Below, in pieces: positions 46,356 to 56,206 of a DNA stretch of 64,000 nt. The notes below the pieces were generated by a model. The model did no database searches. It was not told the DNA's origin and was given only the letters and a program-made list of their open reading frames with translations. This DNA is from Antilocapra americana (taxonomy: Eukaryota > Chordata > Mammalia > Artiodactyla > Antilocapridae). The stretch is from assembly GCA_007570785.1 (NCBI GenBank), contig ML664176.1, positions 2,253,836 through 2,317,835 on the forward strand, written 5' to 3'. The stretch's first letter is position 1. Each line of letters starts with the position of its first letter. Made by a program: the position numbers and the translations under genes.

Positions 46356-46563
46356 CATGCTAAGTAGCTTCAGTGGTGTCTGACTCTTTGTGACTCCATG
46401 GGCTATAGCCGCCAGGCTCCTCTGTCCATGGGATTCTCCAGGCAAGAATACTGGAGTGGGCTGCCATGCCCTCCTCCAGGGGATCTTCCCAACCCAGGGA
46501 TTGAACGTAGGTCTCCCACCTTGCAGGGTGGATTCTCAACCTTCTGAGCCACCAGGGAAGCCT
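46356..46563 (-). mobile_element. Bov-A2 type SINE
   Basis: Reverse: GCTAAGTAGCTTCAGTGGTG, CCATGGGCTATAGCCGCC, GAGCCACCAGGGAAGCC head. GGAAAGAGCCAT / GGGAAGAGCCAT flank it. Confidence 0.92.
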
Positions 46564-47517
46564 GGGAAGAGCCATCTATAGAGAAGGAGAGATAGAGAAC
46601 ACTTTCAGTTGCCTTCTCAAGCAAGAAATCCAAGCCAGATCTCACTTAGGAGGGAAATGAGACATTTCCAGTAACACCCGTACTGTGGAGAAATCTATTA
46701 CAATCAGAACTAAATAGTTGTTTCTTTAAAATATACACATAAACTGTCAGATCAATAAAATTTCAAATAAAATCTGTCACAGACTGGGTTCCCTGAGAAA
46801 CAGAGTAAACTAGAGATGTGCATGTTAACTACGTTATTGGAAGATGCTCTTGAGAGATATACCTGTGGGGGGTGAAGAGAGCAGGACTGGGCCAAGGGAT
46901 GAAAGTGGCGATGCAGTCCCCACACAGGCCTCCTCAGATTCCACAGAGAGCTCTGGAACTGGGAGAGGCCTGAGGAGTTATCTCAGTGTGGGGTAAGGAG
47001 GCAGGCAATTATTATCCCTCTTGTCCTCATCGATCAATCATTGGCCAAGAGGTCTCCCAGGGAAGTGGGCATGACCTTGATCATGGTTGAGTCCCTCAAT
47101 TAAGGCAGTTTCTTCCTGGAGAAGAATTTATCTGTATTTTGTTAGCAGCTAGGAGAATGAGTGCCTAAAAACTGAAGTGGGGGTGGTAGTCTGAGCAGTA
47201 CGCCACGGCCTCGTAAGTGCCTATTCTTGCTCTGGAGTGACTACCACACAGTGGACACATGCAAAGCACACACACACCATGGCCACTCTGCACACGCTGG
47301 CATCCTTCACTCCATGTGCAGAAATATCTAAAGATTCCTCTACTTAACACAATTCACCCATCCCTCATTTAATCACAAACGCATTCACGTCCTTCCTGAG
47401 TGGTTGGACCACTTTTAAGGTATATCCAGATAATATTCATTTCTTGTCTAGAGCTAGTTCTCATTTCTGATAACCTCTGGGCAGACTGGTTAAATAAACT
47501 GAGGTAGAACATCCATG
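46564..47517. other. Unassigned, repeat-like at 46780-47160
   Basis: ACAGACTGGGTTCCCTGAGAAACAGAG, GGAAGATGCTC and GGCCAAGAGGTCTCCCAGGG look like an old DNA-transposon or LTR piece that I cannot name. No gene. Confidence 0.4.
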
Positions 47518-47712
47518 GCTTCAAGTAGTGAGGAATCCGCCTGCTGAGAAAGAGAAACAGGTTCGATCTCTGGGTTGAGAAGATTCCCTGAAGAAATGGC
47601 AACGCACTCCAGTATTCTTACCTGGCAAATCCCATGGACAGAGGAGCCCAGAGTTGGCTACTGTCCATGGGGTCACAAAAAAGACAGACCCAACTTAGCA
47701 ACTAAACAACAC
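47518..47712 (+). mobile_element. Bov-tA SINE, damaged head
   Basis: GGTTCGATCTCTGGGTTGAG, GGCAACGCACTCCAGTATTC, CCATGGGGTCACAAAAAAGAC and CAACTTAGCAACTAAACAAC. Confidence 0.9.
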
Positions 47713-48159
47713 AGTAATATTCCTTATGTTAGAGATCACAAACTGAAGTTATAGATGACAATAATTCTAAGGAAACAATGTGCACCATATGATCTCATTT
47801 CTGGGGAAAGATGTACATATGAAATCTTTCAGAATGGCCCCTAAAACAGGGTGTGTAGTTATCTCTGGACAGTGGGATTATGGATTATTCAAATTTTTCT
47901 CTTGCTTAAATGTATTTTCTGATCAACCCAATAGCATGTTACTTCTGTAACAGGACAAAAAACTGTTTCTCCGCTGAAGAGTAGATACAGTTTGGGAAGA
48001 GCAGGCCTTATGACTATGTTAATCAAGTAGTGATTTGTCTAATCACCAGGGGCAGAAATTAGGAACAGGACTTTAAATGGAATTTGTATATTATACTGGC
48101 CACTTCAGAGCCCAGAAAATTTAGGAAATGTCTGAGTAAGAGAAGAAGGTTTAGACCTG
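47713..48159. other. Unique sequence, nothing recognised
   Basis: No gene or repeat seen. Confidence 0.5.
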
Positions 48160-48425
48160 TGCTGTTCAAGACATTGACCATCAGCCACATGTGACTTTTG
48201 GGCACTTGAAATGTGGCTGGTTCAAACTGGAGTGTGCTTTAACTGTAAAGTACAAGATTTCAAAGATTTAGTATTAAAAATGTAAAATATCCCATTAATA
48301 ATTTTAACACTACATCTTGAGATGATAATATTTTGGATATATTGGGTTAAATAATATACAGTCTTAAAAATAATTTCTCCTGTTTCTTTCTAGTCTAGAC
48401 GTGTGTCAGGAAGCATGAGTTCTCT
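48160..48425 (+). mobile_element. hAT-Charlie type DNA-transposon remnant
   Basis: CATGTGACTTTTGGGCACTTGAAATGTGGCTGG, AAAATATCCCATTAATAAT and GATAATATTTTGGATATATTGGG follow the old non-autonomous Charlie (MER1/MER5-like) layout. No transposase. Confidence 0.7.
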
Positions 48426-49217
48426 GAAATACTTCCTCAAAGTGTAAACAATTTGAAACAGTAATTTGTCTCACAGAATACCTGACATTACAGTTTTACT
48501 TGGCGCTTTCCCAGGGCCACTACCGAAAAGTGCTGGAAGAAGTGGCAGCTTGTTTGGGGTGACAAAAGAGCACACCAGATGAGCTCTGGGTGCTACAAGG
48601 CCATTAAACACAACTACTTCACTGTGCATATGTCAGTCTATGTAATTAAAGTCTATCAGCTCAGAGAAAGTTAAGGAAACAGCATGCTGTTGCAGACAGA
48701 CATTAACATCTTCCTGTGCGAAAAGCCCTCACACCTGTCATGGGATGCTGCACGGGAACTGCCCATTGCACCTACATGCCAGATGTTGACTTGAGTTGGA
48801 CTGAGCATGTGATGGAAGGACTCTGACCTGTCCCCAAGGAAGAAGATCAGTAACGGGAAAAATGCCTTTAAGGAAGAATGGTTTACTCTTAATGACATGT
48901 GCAATTTTGTCTGATTAATTTATTCTTAATTTTTAATGCTGATCAATGTCCAAAATTTAGATGTAGTCAGTGGTTACTCCAAGCTATGTTTACATTGAAA
49001 AGCACAAGGTAGTTTATAACTCATACAGATCAATCCAAACCTAGGTAGATAGAAATTTCAGAGAACACTAAATATATCTCAATTATCATTTCATCTTCTC
49101 AGCTATCTAGGAGGTATTTTTCTACCTGCAATAAACAAAAGAGTATAAAGTGTAACTTGAGCTTGGAACTAATTCCAAAGGCCCAGTCAGTAGCAACCTA
49201 AAAAGAAATGTTTCTTT
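48426..49217. other. Unique sequence, nothing recognised
   Basis: AT-rich. A 77-residue minus frame at 48671-48904 is motif-free. Confidence 0.5.
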
Positions 49218-49328
49218 TCTTTTTGTGATGTGACATGCAAGGTCTTAGGTTCCCTGACAAGAGATCAAATCTGTGTCCCCTGCATTGAAAGCATGGAGTC
49301 TTAATCACTGAACCTCCAGGGAAGCCTC
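49218..49328 (-). mobile_element. CHR-type SINE fragment
   Basis: Reverse: GCAAGGTCTTAGGTTCCCTG, GTGTCCCCTGCATTGAAAGC, CCAGGGAAGCCTC. Confidence 0.8.
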
Positions 49329-49969
49329 AACAACTTCCTTAGAATAAGATACAACTAATAACGTGATTGCTGCCTGAGGGCTCCCCAAATCTCCCTTTAT
49401 TCCTGGTTTCAGAAGTTCCTCCTCACAGAGAGCCATCTGATGCCTTACTAGGTAGGCACTTAGGGAGCTGTGATCAGTTATTATTTAGCACCATGCTTCT
49501 CAAACTACTCCCTCCAGAGCTATGGAATTATGTACATTTTCTGTAAGTTTTATGAGAAAACTTTTCACATGTGATGGAACACATACACACACAAAAACAA
49601 GCATTTTGGAAAACCCAAAGAGGATCAATTTTGTATGGAGAGGACAGAAAATATTACAGTAAATAGTGGTATTAGACCTGGGACTTTAGAGATTCATGAC
49701 AATAGCCAGGTTCAGCCACATGGCAAACAAAAGTGGGACATTATTCCTGTTGCTATTATCACCATCAGCAGTATCCATTCTCATCAATTGAGAAGATGGC
49801 ACAACTTCAGTGCTGGGACATAGACAGGAATCATCATAGGAACCAAATCAACTGTTCACAGCTTAGCAACAAGAGATCACCTCTACACCTCTGCTTTTCA
49901 ACAAGACTATTCAAATCTATTTGTTTCCCAAGGGAAACATGAAATTTCTCAAGTGCTGCTTAAGGAAAT
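49329..49969. other. Unique AT-rich sequence, no gene seen
   Basis: Composition changes abruptly at about 49985, where the CpG-rich promoter segment begins. Short plus frames (49635-49823, 49733-49942) are motif-free. Confidence 0.5.
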
Positions 49970-49984
49970 TTAAAGGGCTATTAA

Positions 49985-50420
49985 GGACCCCGCCCGCGAC
50001 AAGGTCTGGCTCGGGGGCAGGAGCTGGTGCCACCCGGGGGTTGCAGAGAGGGGCGCCTGGCGCCTCCGCGGAACCGGCTCCTCCCACGGCCGGAGTCCGA
50101 CCAGCCTCGGCCCGCGCCGGCGGCCGCTCGCCAACTCTGCTCCGTCGCGCCTCCCTTCACTGCCACCGCAGACCGAGGCTTCACGCGGCGCCTCAGCTCA
50201 GCGCCTGTAAGCTCGCGCGGGGGACCCGCATCCCGCCACGGGCGGCTCCACGCGGGACGAGGCCCAGGGCCCGGCGCGGGCGGGTAGCGTGTTCCGTCGC
50301 AGCCGCCAGCGCAGAGCCCAGCCACCCACGCGCCCAGACGCTCTACCGAGTGGATCCTGCGCCGCGCCGCCCCGCCGCGCGGGACAGGATGGCAGCCGCC
50401 AGGGCGACAGCGCGCCTGTC
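49985..50420. promoter_or_regulatory. CpG-rich candidate promoter/5' UTR of the tandem-repeat gene
   Basis: About 430 bp of very high CpG (CGCGG, GGCGC, CCGCG words), in sharp contrast to the AT-rich DNA on the left. No TATA box is evident, which fits a CpG-island promoter. A GTAAGC donor-like site occurs near 50207, though the sequence also reads straight into the open frame. It may be a promoter or the 5' UTR of a retrocopied transcript. Confidence 0.65.
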
Positions 50421-50639
50421 TTCATGGACTGTCAAATGTGCTCAGGACACTTTGTCCAGATCAGAAGAGACATTCCTCAGAGGTCAAGAACATCAAGCAG
50501 CTGGATGAAGAGGTTTCGTTGGTGGCCACGAAATAGGATGCACCCTATAACTGACTCAACTAAAGAGCTCCCTGAAGACGAGCTGGAGGAGCTCTCCAAT
50601 TCAAAGTTGGAGGAAGAGGCTCTGCCCACCTCCACAGCG

Positions 50640-52345
50640 TGTGAAGCAGCCAGTGAACACGCTCCCCAGGAGAACCAGGCGGTAGATCAGACCCAGGACT
50701 GTGCTGAGGAAGACACTCTGAGTCATTCTGAGTCATGTGAAGGAGTCCGGGAAGCCGATGAACACGCTACCTAGGAGAACCTGATAGTGAATCAGGCCCA
50801 GGACTTGGCTGAGGAAGACACTCTGAGTCATGTGAAGGAGTCCAGGACGACAATGAACACGCTACCTAGGAGAACCTGATAGTGAATCAGGCCCAGGGCT
50901 GGGCTGAGGAAGACACTCTGAGTCATGTGAAGGAGTCCGGGAAGCCGATGAACATGCTCCCTAGAACCTGATAGTGGATGAGAACCTGATAGTGGATGAG
51001 ACCCAGGACTGTGCTGAGGAAGACACTCTGAGTCATGTGAAGGAGTCTGGGAAGCCAATGAACACGCTACCTAGGAGAACCTGATAGTGGATGAGAACCT
51101 GATAGTGGATGAGACCCAGGACTGTGCTGAGGAAGACACTCTGAGTCATGTGAAGGAGTCCGGGAAGCCGATGAACAAGGTACCTAGGAGAACCTGGTGG
51201 TGGATGAGACCCAGGACTGGGCTGAGGAAGACACTAGGAGTCATGTGAAGGAATCCAGGAAGCCGATGAACAAGGTACCTAGAAGAACTTGGTGGTGGAT
51301 GAGACCCAGGACTGGGCTGAGGAAGACACTCTGAGTCATGTGAAGGAGTCTGGGAAGCCAATGAACATGCTCCCTAGGAGAACCAGGCGGAGGATCAGAC
51401 CCAGGACTGTGCTGAGGAAGACACTCTTGAGTCATGTGAAGGAGTCCGGGAAGCCAATGAACATGCTCCCCAGGAGAACCAGGCGGTGGATCAGACCCAG
51501 GACTGTGCTGAGGAAGACACTCTGAGTCATATGAAGGAATCCGGGAAGCCAATAAACACGCTCCCTAGGAGAACCAGGCGGAGGATCAGAGCCAGGACTG
51601 TGCTGAAGAAGACACTCTGAGTCATGTGAAGGAGTCCGAGAAGCCGATGAACACGCTACCTAGAAGAACCTGATAGTGGTTGAGACCCAGGACTGTGCTG
51701 AGGAAGACACTCTGAGTCATGTGAAGGAGTCTGGGAAGCCAATAAACACGCTACCTAGGAGAACCTGATAGTGGATGTGAACCAGGACTGTGCTGAGGAA
51801 GACACTCTGAGTCATGTGAAGGAGTCCGGGAAGCCTATGAACATGCTACCTAGGAGAACCTGGTGGTGGATGAGACCCAGGACTGGGCTGAGGAAGACAC
51901 TCTGAGTCATGTGAAGGAATCCGGGAAGCCGATGAACAAGCTACCTAGAAGAACTTGGTGGTGGATGAGACCCAGGACTGGGCTGAGGAAGACACTCTGA
52001 GTCATGTGAAGGAGTCCGGGAAGCCGATGAACACGCTCCCTAGGAGAACCAGGCGGAGGATCAGAGCCAGGACTGTGCTGAAGAAGACACTCTGAGTCAT
52101 GTGAAGGAGTCCGGGAAGCCGATGAACATGCTCCCTAGGAGAACCAGGCGGAGGATCAGAGCCAGGACTGTGCTGANNNNNNNNNNGACCCAGGACTGTG
52201 CTGAGGAAGACACTCTTGAGTCATGTGAAGGAGCCTGGGAAGCCAATGAACATGCTCCCCAGGAGAACCAGGCGGTGGATGAGACCCAGGACTGTGCTGA
52301 GGAAGACACTCTGAGTCATGTGAAGGAATCCAGTGAAGCTGATGA
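50640..52345 (+). repeat. Minisatellite of about 17-18 units of 95-96 bp
   Basis: The unit core GAGGAAGACACTCTGAGTCA recurs at spacings near 95 bp (for example 50706, 50811, 50907, 51412, 51509, 51888, 51984). Two units (near 51421 and 52210) keep CTCTTGAGTCA, making them 96 bp and codon-preserving; the rest read CTCTGAGTCA and are 95 bp. Two adjacent units share an extra 18-bp duplication (AGAACCTGATAGTGGATG twice, 50963-50998 and near 51076-51111). One unit reads CACTAGGAGTCA. The array is interrupted by a gap. Confidence 0.95.
52177..52186. other. Assembly gap (10 N) inside the tandem array
   Basis: Ten N lie in the array between ...GTGCTGA and GACCCAGGACTG. In a repeat array the true length is unknown. 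Confidence 0.99.
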
Positions 52346-52732
52346 ACCCGACTTCACTGAGGACCTGCCAGTCAACCCACCATGTGACAAGACAGGATGT
52401 GAAAGTGATCTCCAAGAAGAGAAGTGACATTTAAGAAGACTCTGCCTCTGACTCTTGAATAACTATAGTCTTTTGTCAGGGAATGTTTGGCAGAAGGCTT
52501 CCTGTGTTGCTGAATATTCAGAGATGAGTAGAGAGGCATACGTCTCCTGGGGACAAAAGGAATGCACACATTCTTAAAGTAAAAGTAACTAATTATGGCC
52601 TTCCTCCCTTTCTGTTATGGAAAATGAGTTTTACAACCCCCTCTCTTGGAGACGGATTCTAGCCTTGTGTTTCCTGAATGTGTTGTAAGATTCTTGGTCC
52701 TAAGATAGCACATATATACCAACATTACATTG

Positions 52733-52738
52733 AATAAA
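52733..52738 (+). terminator. Poly(A) signal downstream of the tandem-repeat gene
   Basis: AATAAA about 300 bp after the last stop codon (52427), followed within 60 bp by TTGGTCCCCATGTC and pyrimidine-rich sequence. This would end the transcript. The pyrimidine-rich segment after it also resembles an LTR R/U5, see findings. Confidence 0.6.
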
Positions 52739-52868
52739 CGCCTTTACTCCATCAGAGTCTTGGTCCCCATGTCTCTATTCATTTCTCTCTCTCTCTCCTC
52801 TCTTCCTTTATTTTCTTATAGTCAACTCTTTACCCCCAAGCCCCGGCTCATTAAAGGGCCATAACACC

Positions 52869-52942
52869 AACCCAGGGATCAAACACAGGTCTCCCGCATT
52901 GCAGGCAGATTCATTACCAGCTGAACCACAAGGGAAGCCCAC
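52869..52942 (-). mobile_element. SINE head fragment
   Basis: AACCCAGGGATCAAACACAGG, GTCTCCCGCATTGCAGGC, CCACAAGGGAAGCCC. A second scrap (GATTCTTTACCAGCTGAGCC) lies at 53304-53336. Confidence 0.85.
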
Positions 52943-53349
52943 TGAGCTGAAAACTAAGCTGGAGACAGCCTGGGAGTAACTGTGAGCTGTCAGAGACCTA
53001 CCTTAGTGCAAGGCAACAGGGGCAGGCGAACCTGGAATAAACATGTATCTGTGGGCCTTTAGCCCTTAGTAATAGTAATGATGACGATGTTGTTGATAAC
53101 TCACATTGCTTGTGTTTACTAGTGAGGCACCATGCATAGATCCACATGCATAGATTTAACTCTCACAATGAAGTATGAAGTACGGATGTGAAGAGAAAAC
53201 TAAAGTTCAGAAATAAAAGCCTAGATTTTCAAGCCCAGTGATTGCGAGCAGTGAGGCCTTTGAGGCAGGTTAAACAAGATAGTGGGTAAGAGCATGGATT
53301 TTGGATTCTTTACCAGCTGAGCCACAAGGCAAGCCCTCAAAGAAAATGT

Positions 53350-53760
53350 GAATGGCAAATAAAACAATGAAAGATGTTCAACATAACTAGTCATTAGAGA
53401 ACTGAAAATTTAAACTACAACGAGATCTCTCAAAATCCATCCAAATGCTAACATTAAAAGGATAATGTCAAGTGTTGGTGAGGATACAAAACTCATATGC
53501 TGTTAGTAGGAATGTAAAGTGGTACCATCAATTCAAAGAACAATTTGGTACTTTCTTTGGCTGCTAAGTATACACTTACTACATCATGAGACAGTCATCC
53601 TACATGCACAAATAGCCTCAAGCCAGTTAAAAAAGAAAAAAAACCCCACAAATAGTGAATCCTGTAGTGAATGTAAACTATAGACTTTAGTTAATAATCA
53701 TGTATTGATAAAGAAATTTAAGAACATAAAGATTTTATGCTTAAAATCCCTCATGTGGGA
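53350..53760 (+). repeat. Old L1M fragment (ORF2 end and 3' UTR)
   Basis: ATGTTCAACATAACTAGTCATTAG, ATGCTGTTAGTAGGAATGTAAAG and GAATGTAAACTATAGACTTTAG match old L1 ORF2 and 3' UTR layout, with many stops. Confidence 0.7.
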
Positions 53761-55192
53761 GTGGGAATTCCAATGCACCCTAAAAAAGTATAATCTTGGG
53801 GCTCTCTTCAGCACTCCAAACAGCCTTGCCATTCCTTGAGTTACTTATAGCTTTAGATGTCTGTAGAGCAGCATGTTCTGGAAGTAGGTAAACCTCCTGA
53901 CGTGGAAAGTGAGAAGACTCCAGGCATTTGCTCCTGTGAGAACTGGAAGAAGTTTTGAAAGTTCTGGAAGATGATGTGTTCTCTTGATGAGGAACAGCTT
54001 GTGTTCTGGCAAGTCAGTCCCATGGAGAAAGGTGAAGGCTAAGCCTCTGGCACATCAGAGTCTTTTGTCTTAAGTAGCCCCCAGGTCTTCTACTGCCTAG
54101 ATTACTCTGGCTCTTCACCTCAGCAGGCCCGCGTTTCCACTTTTACGGAGGGCTGGCTTCCGGGATGCTCACTCGGACACTCCCTCTCTTTCCTCTTCCA
54201 CAGAGCCTGGTTCATTTCATCCTCAGTAGGGTTCCATCAGAGCTCAACTTTGGCCTCACTTTCCTAGAGAATTCAACCTTGAAAATCTTCAAGGTCAAAT
54301 CTCTTACTTCACAAAAAGGTAACAGATTCTATGAGGTAAGGTGACTTTCATAGGGCCATATAAGTTAATAATTTGTTTTACACTTACCCTCACACTGTAG
54401 GCAATTGGATAATCTAATTGCTACCATGACAATATGTCCAAGATTTTCAGCCCTGATTTCAAATATCCTGTATAGTCATCAGGCCACATTAAAAATTTGA
54501 CTATCTAAAAAACACTGCAACTACTACTGCAGATGTGTTAAAAGCAACCTTCTGGAAGCAATAAATTTCTGTTACTGAATCCAACTTCCCAATTCCAAAG
54601 CGCTGAATTTTAACATTTTTAGGGCAATGAATCCCCTCTTTAGGAAACATGAAAGCTATGAATCCTTTCCACTCAGAAATATTTACCTGAAAACGTAAAA
54701 TTTTGTTTCAAAGACAACTATGCAATAGGTGGCAATGAAAATTCTTAATCTGATAGCAGAAACATCAGTGTATCTGCTATGTGGCAAGGGAATATTCTTA
54801 AAGAAGTCTTATATCCTAACAGAAATTTACAAATATTTATGTGGCATGATATATTATAGAGCACATTTAATCCTCACAACAACCCTGTGAGGTAGGTATA
54901 ACATCCCAATTTTACCCATGAGGAAACCAAAACCCAAAGCAATCTGAAGATGTGCCAAAATTCACACAGCTAATAGTCTGCAGCCTGGACCAGACATAGG
55001 CTTTTTGTTCTCTGTTCAAAACAGTTTCACATACAATATTTTCCATTTTGGAATGAAGGTTCTACCCAAGGAAAACTCCTTGGCAATCCCTTTCAACAAG
55101 CAGTTATTTTTAAACATGAACAGCAAGTATAAGAGAGCTATATATAAGAGACTGCAGATTGGCGCCTGTCGTGCTATTTATAGTTGCACTGT
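53761..55192. other. Unique sequence with MIR-like patch
   Basis: 54860-54990 (CCTCACAACAACCCTGTGAGG, TGAGGAAACCAAAACCCAAAGC) is MIR/L2-like. No gene was recognised. Confidence 0.5.
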
Positions 55193-55580
55193 GTCATGGT
55201 CCAGGCACAGGTTGGAAAAGAATTTACAGATGTGAGATAGAATGAGAGGGAAATAAAGTTTATTAAAATGGGAGACTCTGTTAGAACAGCAGGCAGCTCA
55301 AGGGAGAACGGACGTTGAACAGGGATCCTTAGTCCACTTTTATATCCAGGGTACAAGGAGTAGGACAGGGCACTTGTGGGTCATTTGATGATTGGATGAA
55401 GCAGGTATACTGGGTGGGGAAAGAGTAAAGCAAATACCTTCTCCCTGTGTGAGGTTAGGAGGGGAGAGAGGTTATACTGCTCAGGTGGACCTGAAATCCA
55501 TTAATAGTTACAATACGGGGGTGGGAAGGAGGGGTCTGGTTTCTCCCTTACTACATTCCAAGACTCTCCTTCCTGGTTTT
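55193..55580 (-). mobile_element. Probable class I ERV solo LTR
   Basis: On the minus strand: GGATATAAAAGTGGAC (TATA, near 55340), then TTTAATAAACTTTATTTCCC (poly(A) signal, near 55262) and a terminal ...CCATGACA. Promoter-then-signal order fits an LTR about 390 bp long. A poly(T) run follows. The 5' edge (minus) is uncertain and no internal genes remain. Confidence 0.65.
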
Positions 55581-56084
55581 TTTTTTTTTTAATCTTTTGA
55601 AAAACAGAGGCCAAATTTTAATTATGTCAAGAAACGTTTACTACATGGATAGCCAAACTTTCACTTGTTTTTTTTTTTTTTTAAAGAAATGAACTCACTC
55701 ACTTTTGTTGTATGTTTATGCTCTAAAGGTTTTCCAACAAACCTAGTGTTGATTCATGGCTTATATCAGATTATGAAGTCTTAGATTTTGAAACCAAGGT
55801 AAAAAAGCACTCTTGTGAAATTAGTTTTCATGCCCTGAATTTAGTTTCATGTAGTATTTACTCTGAAATTCAGCAATGGTGTCCCCCTCACTGTTTTATG
55901 TTTATAATGGAAAGTTTTTCAGAGGAAACTATTTTATAAAAATATGACTAGTTCATTTTTTTATTTTTAACTTTGTTAAATACTGAAGGTGGGGTGAAGA
56001 AAACAATGGGCTGGAAAAAACAGAGTGACAGGAAAACTGTATTGGGAAAAGCTTTCCCACAATGAAGAAAATATGAATTTTCAA
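55581..56084. other. AT-rich, nothing recognised
   Basis: Poly(T) runs near 55578-55590 and 55669-55682. No gene. Confidence 0.5.
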
Positions 56085-56089
56085 TTGAG

Positions 56090-56206
56090 TTCAGTTCAGT
56101 CGCTCAGTCATGTCCAACTCCTTGCGACCCCATGAACTGCAGCACGTCAGGCCTCCCTGTCCATCACCAACTCCTGGAGTCTACCCAAACCCATGTCCAT
56201 CGAGTC
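56090..56206 (-). mobile_element. BovB 3'-end fragment
   Basis: GAGTTCAGTTCAGTCGCTCAG terminus, CCATGAACTGCAGCACG, CCTGTCCATCACCAACTCC. Confidence 0.9.

Larger units (their letters stand above)
50424..52427 (+). pseudogene. Broken gene with a 32-residue acidic tandem repeat, unrecognised
   Basis: I do not recognise this protein. A frame from MDCQMCSGHF (50424; the frame is open upstream to 50289) runs to a TAG at 50772-50774, giving 116 residues: a basic stretch with RSRTSSSWMKRFRWWPRNR, an acidic DELEELSNSKLEEE stretch, then the first repeat (ENQAVDQTQDCAEEDTLS). An earlier ATG with a good context (50389) opens a different frame of 39 codons. Downstream, the array unit encodes about 32 acidic residues (EEDTLESCEG-REANEHAPQ core), but most units carry a one-base deletion and a CAG-to-TAG change, so frames break. 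The last unit re-opens and reads EADEPDFTEDLPVNPPCDKT to a stop at 52425-52427. Both ends being open suggests a formerly coding gene whose array was overrun by a broken unit. Whether any allele is intact cannot be told from this sequence. A truncated 116-residue product is possible. Confidence 0.55.

Noticed and set aside
50828..52430. Minus-strand frames with repeated ASQTPSHDSECLPQ-type units
   Set aside because: They are the antisense of the tandem array; the plus strand carries the CpG promoter, the poly(A) signal and the open ends.
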